NCBI GenBank assembly: GCA_904374465.1
Contig: CAJFFY010000015.1
Span: 1-49,849, forward strand
Length of the DNA: 49,849 nucleotides
Direction: 5' to 3'
Source of the DNA: an uncultured Subdoligranulum sp.
GTDB lineage: Bacteria > Bacillota > Clostridia > Oscillospirales > Ruminococcaceae
Below the pieces are notes generated by a model that searched no databases, had not been told where the DNA came from, and saw only the letters and a program-made list of their open reading frames with translations. A program made the position numbers and the translations under genes. Numbering within the stretch: position 1 is the first letter of the stretch; the number at the start of each line of letters is the position of its first letter. This document shows positions 16,147-26,595 of this stretch, one piece after another.

Positions 16147-16947
16147 GTGCAGAGTCTTAAAAACAGTTTTGCCAGTTTCTGGAAGTACCGTTACCTGCTG
16201 CAGAATCTGATCACCCGGGACTTCAAGCTCAAGTATCGACGCAGTGTGCTGGGCGTGGCCTGGAGTGTGCTCAATCCGCTGCTTACCTGTCTGGTCATGT
16301 TCCTGGTGTTTGACTCCATCATGAAAGGACTGCGGGGCGAGGGAATCCCCAACTTTGCGGGCTTTCTGATCATCGGCCAGCTGCTCTTCAACTTCTTCCG
16401 GGAGTCCACCTCCATGGCCATGGAAAGTGTGTTGAAAAACGCCCCGCTCCTGCGCAAGGTGTATATCCCCAAATACATCTTCCCCATGGAAAAGTGCTGC
16501 TTTGCGCTGGTCAACTGTGCGTTCAGTTTCATTGCGCTGGTCATTGTCTTTGTCATCACCTGGACGCCGGTCACCTGGGCCACCGCCTGGATGGCCATTT
16601 ATCCGCTGATCATGCTGTTCTTCTTCAGCCTGGGCATCGGGTTGCTGCTGTCGGCGCTGTACGTTTTTGTACGGGATATCATGCATATCTGGGAAGTGTT
16701 CTGCACGCTGCTGGTCTATGCCAGTGCCATCTTCTATGATCCCGAAACCCTGTCCGGCATCATGCAGCGGCTCATCCACATCAACCCCATGTACTGGTAC
16801 ATTACAGCCTTCCGCCGCTGCGTGCTGTGGGGCCAGGGCCTGGATGCCACCATGCTCATCGTCTGCTTCCTCTGTGCGGCCGTCAGTATGGTGCTGGGCA
16901 TTGTGGTCTTCAAGAAAAATCAGGACAAGTTTGTCCTGTACATGTAA
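16147..16947 (+). CDS. ABC-2 type polysaccharide export permease (Wzm/TagG family)
   Basis: 266-residue integral membrane subunit with about six hydrophobic segments. It opens with the amphipathic element SFWKYRYLLQNLITRDFKLKYRRSVLGVAWSVLNPL, hallmark of the RfbA/TagG/Wzm permeases that move lipid-linked glycans across the membrane. It starts with GTG at 16147; TAAGGAG overlaps the rfbC stop and is properly spaced. The partner ATPase follows after 14 bases. Confidence 0.9.
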   Translation: MQSLKNSFASFWKYRYLLQNLITRDFKLKYRRSVLGVAWSVLNPLLTCLVMFLVFDSIMKGLRGEGIPNFAGFLIIGQLLFNFFRESTSMAMESVLKNAPLLRKVYIPKYIFPMEKCCFALVNCAFSFIALVIVFVITWTPVTWATAWMAIYPLIMLFFFSLGIGLLLSALYVFVRDIMHIWEVFCTLLVYASAIFYDPETLSGIMQRLIHINPMYWYITAFRRCVLWGQGLDATMLIVCFLCAAVSMVLGIVVFKKNQDKFVLYM

Positions 16948-16961
16948 GGAGGGGCGCAGCT

Positions 16962-17738
16962 ATGGCAGCACAACAGCCGATTATCTCCATCGACCATGTC
17001 TCGATGCGCTTCAACCTGGCCAAGGAAAAGCATGAGAGCCTGAAGGAATACTTTGTGGCGCTGATGCACGGCGGCGTCCGCTTTGACGAGTTCTTCGCCC
17101 TGGACGATGTGAGCTTTGACATTATGCCCGGCGATTTCTACGGGCTTATCGGCCTCAACGGCAGCGGCAAGAGCACCCTGCTCAAGATCATCTCCGGCGT
17201 GTACAAGCCCTCCGCGGGCAAAGTCATGGTACGGGGGACCATTGCCCCCCTCATCGAGCTGGGCGCCGGCTTCGACATGGACCTGACCGCCCGGGAAAAC
17301 ATCTACCTCAACGGTACGGTGCTGGGCTATACCCCCAAATACATCGACTCCAAGTTTGAGGACATTGTGGAATTCAGCGAGCTGCGGGATTTCCTGGATG
17401 TACCGCTGAAAAACTATTCTTCCGGCATGGTGGCGCGCCTGGCCTTTGCGGTGGCCACCATGACCAAGCCGGATATCCTGATTGCCGACGAGATCCTCTC
17501 GGTGGGTGACTTCCTGTTCCAGGAAAAGTGCGAGCGCCGCATGGCCGAGCTGCTTTCGGGCGGCACCACGGTGATTCTGGTCAGCCATTCCATCGAGCAG
17601 ATTGAGAGAATGTGCAACAAGGTGGCCTGGCTGGACCACGGCCACCTGCGCCGCAACGGCCTCACTGCCGAGATTACACCGGAATACCGTCATTTCCAGA
17701 AGGAAGACGCCCTGCCCGCCAAGCGGACGGAGGAATGA
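16962..17738 (+). CDS. ABC polysaccharide exporter ATP-binding subunit (Wzt/TagH family)
   Basis: 258-residue ATPase that powers the neighbouring permease. Walker A is GLNGSGKST, the signature is KNYSSGMVARLAFAVA, and Walker B is DILIADEILSVGD followed by the H-loop LVSHS. The loop GTIAPLIELGAGFDMDLTARENI is typical of polysaccharide exporters. It ends at the nucleotide-binding domain and lacks the carbohydrate-binding C-terminal domain of some Wzt proteins, so substrate recognition is probably not by a capped chain end. ATG 16962 follows AAGGAGG. Confidence 0.92.
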   Translation: MAAQQPIISIDHVSMRFNLAKEKHESLKEYFVALMHGGVRFDEFFALDDVSFDIMPGDFYGLIGLNGSGKSTLLKIISGVYKPSAGKVMVRGTIAPLIELGAGFDMDLTARENIYLNGTVLGYTPKYIDSKFEDIVEFSELRDFLDVPLKNYSSGMVARLAFAVATMTKPDILIADEILSVGDFLFQEKCERRMAELLSGGTTVILVSHSIEQIERMCNKVAWLDHGHLRRNGLTAEITPEYRHFQKEDALPAKRTEE

Positions 17739-17745
17739 GGTTTTC

Positions 17746-19617
17746 ATGAAGCAACAACCCAACAACGAGCGCCCCGCCGACCTGGCCGTCCAGGACAGTG
17801 TGGGCGGTATGGCCCGGCGGCTGCTCAACCCCGCCCACCTGCAGGATCTGGTCCGCCGTTCTGTGACCACCCTGCGGGAGCAGGGGGCCGAACAGCTCTG
17901 GCGGGACATCTCCTTCCGGGTGGGGCTGGCCTTTCACCATGACGACTGGCGGCACCGGGCGGATCTGCCCCTGCGGCGCACCCTGAAAGCCCAGCGGGCC
18001 GCCCGTTTGCAGGGGCCCTGCGTCAGTGTGGTGGTGCCGGTTTTCAATACGCCGCTGCGCTTTTTTGATGAGATGGTGCAAAGCGTGCTTCGCCAGACCT
18101 ATGCCAACTGGCAGCTGGTGTTGGTGGATGCCAGTGACGATGCCCACGATGCCGTTTCCCGGCGGGCCCGGCAGTATGCGCAAAAGGACAGCCGCATCAC
18201 CTGTCAAAAGATTGAAAACCGGGGCATTGCCGCCAACACCACGGCGGGGTTTGCCACCGCCACCGGGGAGTTTCTGGCCTTGCTGGACCACGACGATGTG
18301 CTCTACCCCAATGCCCTCTTTGAATGTGTGCAGACCATCCAAAAGACCGGAGCAGACTTTGTCTACAGTGACGAGATCGTCCTTTCGGCGGACCTGAAAC
18401 AGCTGGGCGGGTACCACTTCAAGCCGGATTTTGCCCCCGACTATCTGCGGGGCGTCAACTTCATCACCCACCTGGCGGTGTTCAGCCGCACGCTGCTGGA
18501 CGCGGCAGGCGCCTACGAATCCAGCGAGTTTGACGGTGCCCAGGACCACGACCTGATTCTGCGTCTGACCGAAAAGGCCAAAAAGATTGAGCATATCAAG
18601 CAGGTGCTCTACATCTGGCGGGGCCACGCCGGTTCTACCGCCGCGGGTATGGAGGCAAAACCCTACGCCATCGCGGCGGGGGAGCAGGCCATCGACGCCC
18701 AACTGCAGCGGCTGGGCCTGCCCGGCCGGGCCATGGCGGTGCCCGATGCCCCCGGCGCTTTCCAGGTGCGGTATGAGCTGACGGGTCATCCGCTGATCAG
18801 TGTGCTGATCCCCAACAAAGATCACACCGACGATCTGGACCGTTGCCTGACCAGTCTGTACCGGAATGCCGGGTACGACAACTTCGAGGTCCTTGTCATC
18901 GAGAATAACTCCACCGACCCGGCCACCGAAGCCTACTACCGGACCCTGCCCCAGCGGTTTGAACGTTGCCGTGTGGTGCGGTACGAAGGCCCCTTCAACT
19001 TTTCGGCCATCAACAACTTCGGCGCCCGGTTTGCCGAAGGGGAACACCTGCTGCTCCTCAACAACGACATCGAAGTGCTGTCGGAGGATTTCCTGCGGGA
19101 ACTGCTCAGCTACAGCCAGCGCCCCGACGTGGGCGCGGTGGGGGCCAAGCTCTACTACCCCGACGACACCATCCAGCATGCCGGGGTGCTCATGGGCATC
19201 AACGGCAGCGCAGGCCACAGCCACAAGAGCTATCCCCGCACGGCGGTGGGAGATATGTACCGGCTGGTCACCACCCAGGACTATATGGCCGTCACCGGTG
19301 CCTGCCTGATGACCAAGACCGCTTTGTACAAGGCCGCCGGAGGGCTGGACGAGGAACAGTTTGCCGTGGCCTACAATGATGTGGACTATTGCCTGAAACT
19401 CTGGAAACAGGGCTTGCTCAACGTCTACACGCCCCGGGCCGAAGCTTACCACTACGAGAGCAAGAGCCGGGGGCTGGATACCCTGTCGGAAAATGCCAAG
19501 CGGTATGAGCGGGAGAAAGCCAACTTCTACGCCAAGTACCGGGAATATATCGACAACTACGACCCCTACTACAATCCCCATTTCAACAATCTGTTCGAAA
19601 ACTTCGGCCTGAAATAA
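17746..19617 (+). CDS. Bifunctional-type glycosyltransferase with two GT2 domains (copy 1)
   Basis: 623 residues, cytoplasmic, two GT-A family-2 domains. Domain 1 (about 90-290) starts SVVVPVFNTPLRFFDEMVQSVLRQTY, with the metal motif DHDD in LALLDHDDVLYP. Domain 2 (about 345-580) starts SVLIPNKDHTDDLDRCLTSLY, with LLLLNNDIEV and QHAGVLMG. The domain pair is common in O-antigen/rhamnan-type polymer synthesis. It begins eight bases after the ATPase gene. The protein is a clear paralogue of the one encoded at 19884-21722. Sugar and linkage cannot be predicted. Confidence 0.88.
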   Translation: MKQQPNNERPADLAVQDSVGGMARRLLNPAHLQDLVRRSVTTLREQGAEQLWRDISFRVGLAFHHDDWRHRADLPLRRTLKAQRAARLQGPCVSVVVPVFNTPLRFFDEMVQSVLRQTYANWQLVLVDASDDAHDAVSRRARQYAQKDSRITCQKIENRGIAANTTAGFATATGEFLALLDHDDVLYPNALFECVQTIQKTGADFVYSDEIVLSADLKQLGGYHFKPDFAPDYLRGVNFITHLAVFSRTLLDAAGAYESSEFDGAQDHDLILRLTEKAKKIEHIKQVLYIWRGHAGSTAAGMEAKPYAIAAGEQAIDAQLQRLGLPGRAMAVPDAPGAFQVRYELTGHPLISVLIPNKDHTDDLDRCLTSLYRNAGYDNFEVLVIENNSTDPATEAYYRTLPQRFERCRVVRYEGPFNFSAINNFGARFAEGEHLLLLNNDIEVLSEDFLRELLSYSQRPDVGAVGAKLYYPDDTIQHAGVLMGINGSAGHSHKSYPRTAVGDMYRLVTTQDYMAVTGACLMTKTALYKAAGGLDEEQFAVAYNDVDYCLKLWKQGLLNVYTPRAEAYHYESKSRGLDTLSENAKRYEREKANFYAKYREYIDNYDPYYNPHFNNLFENFGLK

Positions 19618-19630
19618 GGAGGCTACCCCC

Positions 19631-19879
19631 ATGAAAAACCGTTTCGATACCCAGCTCCTCATCGAGGGGCATGACCTGGACGAGGACGTGATCCACGACG
19701 GCATCCTCAACTGTGCCGAGGGCGACTGCCTGCTGGTGGTGGGGGACGAGGACCTGATCAAGGTCCACTACCACACCGACACGCCCTGGAAGGTGCTGGA
19801 GTATGCCGCCACCCAGGGGGATATCCACACCATCATCATCGAGAATATGGAGCGTCAGGCCAACGGCCTGGACGGCTGA
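19631..19879 (+). CDS. Stand-alone FakA/YloV middle-domain protein
   Basis: 82 residues. FDTQLLIEGHDLDEDVI, CLLVVGDEDLIKVHYHTDTPWKVLEYA and IHTIIIENM match the central domain of the fatty-acid kinase subunit FakA (YloV, Dak2 superfamily), where it sits between the DhaL-like kinase domain and the DegV-like C-terminal domain. Neither flanking domain is present. The HxH pair (H46, H48) is kept, but the cysteine found in the usual YCTEF opening is replaced by Asp. A good AAGGAGG precedes it, and it sits 13 and 4 bases from two glycosyltransferase genes, so it is a genuine operon member. Role unknown. Confidence 0.7.
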   Translation: MKNRFDTQLLIEGHDLDEDVIHDGILNCAEGDCLLVVGDEDLIKVHYHTDTPWKVLEYAATQGDIHTIIIENMERQANGLDG

Positions 19880-19883
19880 TGCC

Positions 19884-21722
19884 ATGAGTCTGCAAACCAA
19901 ACGCATCCGGGAACTGTTCGGCTATGCGCGCACCCTGACCAAGGAGCAAGGGGTGGGCGTTATGGCCACCCGGGCCGCCGGCTTTTTCAAACGCCGGTTT
20001 TTCGGCAAGAGGGCGCGGTATCTGCCCGTCAAAAAGACGCTGGAAGCCCAGCGAGCCGACGCGGCCCGGCATGGAAAAGACTGGCCCACCATCAGTATCC
20101 TGACACCGCTGTACAACACGCCGCCCCGCTTCTTGCAGCAGTTCCTGGACAGCGTCCAGCAACAGACGGCACCCAACTGGCAGCTGGTGCTGGTGGACGC
20201 CAGCGACAGCGCCCACGCCGATGTGGGCCAGGAAGTACAGCGGCGGGCCGCGCAGGATGCCCGCATCCTGTACAAAAAGATCGAGAACCAGGGCATCGCA
20301 GCCAACACCAATGCCGCAGCAGCCCTGGCCACCGGGGATTACCTGGCGCTGGCCGACCATGATGATATGCTGGCGCCCCACGCCATCTACTGCATGAGCA
20401 AAGCCCTGGCCGAAAGCAAAGCGGATTTCGCCTACAGCGACGAAGCCCTGTTTGAAAAGACGCCCCAGCACCCCCGGGTGGGACATTTCAAGCCGGACTA
20501 TGCGCCGGACTACCTGATGGCCGTCAACTATATCTGCCACCTGGCGGTGTTCCGTCGGGAACTGTTTGAAGCCGTGGGCGGGGAACGCCCGGAATGTGAC
20601 GGCGCCCAGGACCATGACCTTTTCCTGCGTTTGATCGACGAGATGCAGCGCCGGGACCCGGCGGCAAAACCCATGCACATCCCCCAGGTGCTCTATTACT
20701 GGCGGGTGCACGCAGCCTCCACCAGCGGCGGCACGGCGGCCAAACCCTATGTGGAGGACGCCGCCCGCAAGGCGGTGGCCGACCATCTGGCCGCCACCGG
20801 CCGCCACGGCACGGTGGAACCGGGCAAGTTCCCCGGCACCTGCCATGTGGTGTGGGAGATTCCCGAACCCCAGCCCCTGGTTTCCATCCTGATTCCCAAC
20901 AAAGACCATACCGATGATCTGGAAACCTGCCTGCACAGCCTCTACGCCAAAACGACCTACGAAAATTTCGAAGTCATCGTTATCGAGAACAACACCACCG
21001 ATCCCGCCACCGCAGAATACTACAAAAATCTGCCTCAGCGGTACGACCGCGCCCGGGTGGTGCGCTATAAAGGCGGGTTCAACTTCAGCCGCATCAACAA
21101 CTTCGGCCGCAAGTACGCCGCCGGCAGCTTTTTGCTGCTGCTGAACAACGATGTGGAAGTCATCAACGGGGACTGGCTTACCCAGATGGTGGGGGAGTGC
21201 AGCCAGCCCGGTGTGGGCATCTGCGGTGCCATGCTCTACTATCCCGACAATACCATCCAGCACGCCGGCATCATTACGGGGTTGGGCGGTTATGCGGGAC
21301 ACAGCCACAAGTACCACAAGCGGGGCGGCAGCGGCTATATGTTCCGGCTGGCCACCGTGCAGGATTTCTCGGCCGTCACGGCCGCCTGTCTGCTGGTGCG
21401 CACGTCGGTGTTTGATGGGGTGCATGGCATGGATGAGAGCCTGACCGTGGCCTACAACGATGTGGATTTCTGTCTGCGGGTGCGGGATGCCGGGTGGCGC
21501 ATCCTCTGGACTCCCTACGCCGAGCTTTATCATCACGAGAGCAAATCCCGCGGTTCCGATGAGAAGGACCCCGCCAAGAAGGCCCGGTTTGACGCCGAGC
21601 ATGACCGCCTCTATGAAGTGCACGGCCGGGAGAACATCCTCCACGATCCCTACTACAATCCCTCCCTGTCTCTCGATTACGAGGACTTCCGGGAGAGCGG
21701 CGATCTGCGCCATCTGAAATAA
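19884..21722 (+). CDS. Bifunctional-type glycosyltransferase with two GT2 domains (copy 2)
   Basis: 612 residues with the same two-domain plan as the earlier GT. Domain 1 begins SILTPLYNTPPRFLQQFLDSV and contains ALADHDDMLAP. Domain 2 begins SILIPNKDHTDDLETCLHSLY and contains LLLLNNDVEVI and QHAGIITG. Both proteins share VAYNDVDFCL/VAYNDVDYCL, the HHESKSRG or YESKSRG motif and a DPYYNP tail, so they arose by duplication. The start at 19884 lies four bases after the small FakA-like gene and has only a weak Shine-Dalgarno, suggesting translational coupling. Confidence 0.88.
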   Translation: MSLQTKRIRELFGYARTLTKEQGVGVMATRAAGFFKRRFFGKRARYLPVKKTLEAQRADAARHGKDWPTISILTPLYNTPPRFLQQFLDSVQQQTAPNWQLVLVDASDSAHADVGQEVQRRAAQDARILYKKIENQGIAANTNAAAALATGDYLALADHDDMLAPHAIYCMSKALAESKADFAYSDEALFEKTPQHPRVGHFKPDYAPDYLMAVNYICHLAVFRRELFEAVGGERPECDGAQDHDLFLRLIDEMQRRDPAAKPMHIPQVLYYWRVHAASTSGGTAAKPYVEDAARKAVADHLAATGRHGTVEPGKFPGTCHVVWEIPEPQPLVSILIPNKDHTDDLETCLHSLYAKTTYENFEVIVIENNTTDPATAEYYKNLPQRYDRARVVRYKGGFNFSRINNFGRKYAAGSFLLLLNNDVEVINGDWLTQMVGECSQPGVGICGAMLYYPDNTIQHAGIITGLGGYAGHSHKYHKRGGSGYMFRLATVQDFSAVTAACLLVRTSVFDGVHGMDESLTVAYNDVDFCLRVRDAGWRILWTPYAELYHHESKSRGSDEKDPAKKARFDAEHDRLYEVHGRENILHDPYYNPSLSLDYEDFRESGDLRHLK

Positions 21723-21728
21723 GCGGCA

Positions 21729-21770
21729 AAACGCCCCGCACATCCAGTGATGTGCGGGGCGTTTTCTTTT
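21729..21770. terminator. Bidirectional terminator after the polysaccharide operon
   Basis: A 17-bp perfect stem (21729-21745 with 21750-21766) around a CAGT loop, with AAAA on one side and TTTTCTTTT on the other. It separates the convergent polysaccharide and activase operons. Confidence 0.9.
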
Positions 21771-21775
21771 GGAAT

Positions 21776-23098
<1,323 letters not shown>

Positions 23099-23130
23099 AT
23101 ACTTTGCCTCTTCTGTGGGAAAAACGGCTG

Positions 23131-26067
23131 TCAGGCCCGTTCGGCGGCGGCCTCGCGGCGCTCTTCCAGGGCGGCAAACAGGCTGCGCAGCCGGATGTTC
23201 ACGGCGCCCAGGTTGGTGATCTCGTCGATCTTCAGCTGGGTATACAGCTTGTCGCCGGCCTGCAGGATCTCCCGGGTTTCGTCGGTGGTGATTGCGTCCA
23301 GGCCGCAGCCGAAGGATACCAGCTGTACCAGATCCATGTCGGGCTGGGTGGTGCAGTATTTGGCGGCAGCGTACAGACGGCTGTGGTAGGTCCACTGGTT
23401 CAGCACCGAGGTGTTGAATTTTTCCTCGTGCCAGCTCACCGAATCCTCGGTGACCACGGCGGCGCCCTGGCGGATGATCAGCTGGTCGATGCCGTGGTTG
23501 ACCTCGGGGTCCACGTGGTAGGGACGGCCGGCCAGCACGATGATGTGTTTGCCTTCCTTGCGGGCTTCGGCGATGATGGCCGTACCCTTGTCCCGTACCT
23601 GCTGCATGTGGCGGGCGTACTCCTCGTAGGCGGCATCAATGGCCGCATGCACCGCCTTCTTGTCCAGTCCGGGGAAGGTCTTGGTGATGGACTGGTAGAA
23701 CCGTTTGTAGAAGTCCTTGCGGCGCTCCAGGTTGAAGTAGTCGTACAGCAGCGGGATCTTGGTCAGTTCGGGGCAGTTGCCCTCCAGCACTTCGGGGTAG
23801 TAGGCCACCACCGGGCAGTTATAGTGGTTGTCGCCCAGGTGTTCGTCCAGGTTGTAGCTCATGCAGGGGTAGAAGACCGCGTCCACACCCTGCTCCGCCA
23901 GCCAGTGGATGTGCCCGTGGCTGAGCTTGGCCGGGAAACAGGCTGTGTCGCTGGGGATGGTGGCCTGGCCGGACTGATAGAGCTTGCGGTTGGAGAAGGG
24001 GCTGACCACCACCTGGAAGCCCAGCTTGGTAAACAAGGTATGCCAGAAGGGCAGCAGTTCATACATATTCAGGCAGAGGGGAATGCCGATCTTGGCCCGG
24101 GGCTGTGCCGGGGTCGGGGCGTTGCGGTACTCCTCCAGCAGTTGGAGCTTGTAGGCGTAGAGGTTCAGGTCCTCGTCGTTTGCCTTGCCAGTCACAGGCT
24201 TGTCGCACCGGTTGCCCGAGATGAACCGCTTGCCGTCCGCAAAAGTGTTGACGGTCAGCTGGCAATGGTTGCCGCATCCGTTGCACTGGACGGTCTTGAC
24301 GGTCTGGCTGAACTGCTCCAGTTCCTCCTGGGTCAGCACGCTGCTGTGGGCGTTTTCACCCGCATGGCTGCGTCCGTGCAGGGCCGCACCGTAGGCACCC
24401 ATCAGGCCGGCAATGTCGGGGCGGATGACCTCCACCCCCATCTCCTTCTCAAAGGCGCGCAGCACCGCTTCGTTGTAGAAGGTGCCGCCCTGGACCACGA
24501 TGTTGCGGCCCAGTTCCTCGGGGCTGGAGGCGCGGATGACCTTGTACAGGGCGTTCTTGACCACCGAGATGGAAAGTCCTGCGCTGATGTTCTGGATGGA
24601 AGCGCCGTCCTTCTGGGCCTGCTTGACCGAGGAGTTCATGAACACCGTGCACCGGCTGCCCAGGTCCACCGGTTTGTCGGCGAACAAACCCAAAGCGGCA
24701 AACTCCTTCACGTCGTAGCCCAGCGCCTGGGCAAAGGTCTGCAAAAAGCTGCCGCAGCCGGAGGAACAGGCTTCATTGAGGAAGATGTTGCTGATGGCGC
24801 CGTCCTCGATCTTAAAGCACTTCATGTCCTGGCCGCCGATGTCGATGATGAAGTCCACATCGGGCAGAAAATGTTTGGCAGCGGTGAAGTGGGCCACCGT
24901 TTCCACCAGACCGCGGTCACAGTGGAAAGCGTTTTTGATCAGCTCCTCGCCGTAGCCGGTGGTGGTCACGCTGGCAATCTGCAGGCCGGGGTGGTCCTTG
25001 TACAGTTTGAGCAGCGTGTCCCGTACCAGCGGTACCGGGTTGCCCAGGTTGGGGCGGTAGCTCTCAAACAGAATGTTGGCATTCTGGTCGATGACCACCA
25101 GCTTGATGGTGGTGGAACCGGAGTCGATGCCAATGTGCACCGGCCCGCACTGGGCACTGAAAGGCAGGCATGGAACCGTGGCCTTCAGGTGGCGGGCATG
25201 GAATTCTTCGTATTCCTGCTGGTTGGCAAACAGCGGCGGCAGGCTCACATAGGTGGCGGTGGCGCTGTAGTCGTCCAGACGGCGGGCCACCTCGTGCAGA
25301 TCGGACTCCTCGTCGGCGTAGAAGGCGGCGCCCAATGCCACAAACAGCAGGCTGTTCTCGGGGCACAGGCCCTTGACCCCCAGGGTCTTGTCAAAGCTTT
25401 CCCGCAGCGTCTTGCTGAAGGTCAGCGGGCCGCCCAGGTAGACGATATTGCCTTTGATGGGGCGACCCTGGGCCAGGCCGGCGATGGTCTGGTTGACCAC
25501 GGCCTGGTAGATGGAAGCGGCGATGTCACCTGCCTGGGCCCCCTGGTTGATCAGGGGCTGGATGTCGCTCTTGGCAAAGACGCCGCAGCGGCTGGCAATG
25601 GTGTAAGTACGGGTGGCGGTCTGGGCAGCCTTGTCCATCTCGTCGGCGCTCATCTTCAAAAGGGTGGCCATCTGGTCGATGAAGGCGCCGGTACCGCCGG
25701 CACAGCTGCCGTTCATGCGCACCTCGGTGCCGCCCGTCAAAAAGAGGATTTTGGCATCCTCGCCGCCCAGCTCGATGATGCAGTCGGTGCCGGGGACCAG
25801 GCGGTTGGCCGCCACACGGGTGGCAAAAACCTCCTGCACAAAGGGCACCTTGCAGCTGTCGGCCAGGCCCATGCCGGCCGAACCGGAAATGGCCAGATAC
25901 GCCTTGCCGTCGGGCAGGTACTCGGCGGCTACTTTTTCCAGCAGGGCCTTGCCTTTTTCCAGAATATGGCTGAAATGACGCTCGTAGGTGGAGAACAGGA
26001 TCTCGCCGGCGTCGTTCAGCACCACACATTTAATGGTCGTGGAACCAATGTCCAAACCAACTCTCAT
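23131..26067 (-). CDS. 2-hydroxyacyl-CoA dehydratase activase with two BcrAD/BadFG ATPase domains and a DUF2229-like region
   Basis: 978 residues. The N-terminal ASKHA ATPase starts MRVGLDIGSTTIKCVVL and has GSCAGGTGAFIDQMA with a cluster cysteine. A second ATPase follows at about 310-570 (HIGIDSGSTTIKLVVID, IDIGGQDMK, EACSSGCGSFLQTFA). A CNGCGNHCQLTV motif follows near 610. Next comes the DUF2229-like part (IGIPLCLNMYELLPFWHTLF, DTACFPAKLSHGH), ending in IIVLAGRPYHVDPEVNHG. Such proteins use ATP to send low-potential electrons to radical dehydratases. ATG 26067 is preceded by GCAGGAGG. It is cotranscribed with the module at 21776-23098, which supplies the rest of the usual ~1,430-residue protein. 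Confidence 0.85.
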   Translation of the reverse strand: MRVGLDIGSTTIKCVVLNDAGEILFSTYERHFSHILEKGKALLEKVAAEYLPDGKAYLAISGSAGMGLADSCKVPFVQEVFATRVAANRLVPGTDCIIELGGEDAKILFLTGGTEVRMNGSCAGGTGAFIDQMATLLKMSADEMDKAAQTATRTYTIASRCGVFAKSDIQPLINQGAQAGDIAASIYQAVVNQTIAGLAQGRPIKGNIVYLGGPLTFSKTLRESFDKTLGVKGLCPENSLLFVALGAAFYADEESDLHEVARRLDDYSATATYVSLPPLFANQQEYEEFHARHLKATVPCLPFSAQCGPVHIGIDSGSTTIKLVVIDQNANILFESYRPNLGNPVPLVRDTLLKLYKDHPGLQIASVTTTGYGEELIKNAFHCDRGLVETVAHFTAAKHFLPDVDFIIDIGGQDMKCFKIEDGAISNIFLNEACSSGCGSFLQTFAQALGYDVKEFAALGLFADKPVDLGSRCTVFMNSSVKQAQKDGASIQNISAGLSISVVKNALYKVIRASSPEELGRNIVVQGGTFYNEAVLRAFEKEMGVEVIRPDIAGLMGAYGAALHGRSHAGENAHSSVLTQEELEQFSQTVKTVQCNGCGNHCQLTVNTFADGKRFISGNRCDKPVTGKANDEDLNLYAYKLQLLEEYRNAPTPAQPRAKIGIPLCLNMYELLPFWHTLFTKLGFQVVVSPFSNRKLYQSGQATIPSDTACFPAKLSHGHIHWLAEQGVDAVFYPCMSYNLDEHLGDNHYNCPVVAYYPEVLEGNCPELTKIPLLYDYFNLERRKDFYKRFYQSITKTFPGLDKKAVHAAIDAAYEEYARHMQQVRDKGTAIIAEARKEGKHIIVLAGRPYHVDPEVNHGIDQLIIRQGAAVVTEDSVSWHEEKFNTSVLNQWTYHSRLYAAAKYCTTQPDMDLVQLVSFGCGLDAITTDETREILQAGDKLYTQLKIDEITNLGAVNIRLRSLFAALEERREAAAERA

Positions 26068-26183
26068 ACGGGTGTAACCTCCTGCGGGTAACGGGACAAT
26101 TGCGGGACGAGATATCGGTGTACCGTTTGTTTTTGGCGCTATAAGGCATAAAATGCCTACTCCTACCGATACCATATCATCTT

Positions 26184-26212
26184 ATTCTACCTTTTTTTGC
26201 TTGGTTTGGCAA
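26184..26212 (-). promoter_or_regulatory. Promoter of the activase operon
   Basis: Minus strand TTGCCA (26207-26212), 17-base spacer, TAGAAT (26184-26189). Predicted start near 26177, about 110 bases before the ATG. Confidence 0.7.
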
Positions 26213-26246
26213 GTGTGATGCCACAGAAAAATGGCTTTTCCGGGCG

Positions 26247-26363
26247 AAAAAACGCCAAAGCGGCACAGACCGGAGTCCGTGCCGCTTTGGCGTCAAAAGA
26301 AAAGAGGAGTATGGATGAAAAAACTTGGGGTCCCTGTCTCAGGTCGGGTCCCTGCTCCCTTCC
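26247..26363 (-). ncRNA. Candidate small RNA between the activase and queH genes
   Basis: A minus-strand promoter-like TTGACA (26394-26399), 18 bases, TAAGTG (26370-26375) is followed by about 115 bases without an ATG. These end in a strong hairpin (26253-26266 with 26279-26292, 14 perfect pairs) and a six-U tract. The RNA body has CTCAGG/CCTGAG complementarity and a nine-base CAGGGACCC repeat. The activase promoter lies downstream of this terminator, so the element would be an independent transcript. The rest of the 26213-26595 gap contains no gene. Confidence 0.4.
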
Positions 26364-26525
26364 TGAGAACACTTACAGTATATCGGGAGAATGTGTCAAA
26401 GAGGTGAAAGAAATTTCAATAAATTGCAAAAGAAGTGGGAACAAACTTTAAAGCGCCGGAACGTTGCCACTTGCAAAAAAGTGCCAAGAAAAGTGCCGGA
26501 AGGTAATGCAAAACGCCGCGGTATA

Positions 26526-26534
26526 TGCTATCAT
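26526..26534 (+). promoter_or_regulatory. Extended -10 element upstream of queH
   Basis: TGCTATCAT is an extended -10 with no good -35 (ATGCAA at 26506-26511). It would start transcription about 55 bases before queH. Confidence 0.45.
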
Positions 26535-26595
26535 GAAAAGAGCGAATTTTGTCCGGCCCGTGGCCGCTTACTTTATATAGAGAAAGGACCCCCGT

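Noticed and set aside
23104..26091. Nearly 1,000-codon plus-strand open frame opposite the activase gene
   Set aside because: Antisense shadow; the minus-strand product has full ATPase motifs and a proper ribosome site.
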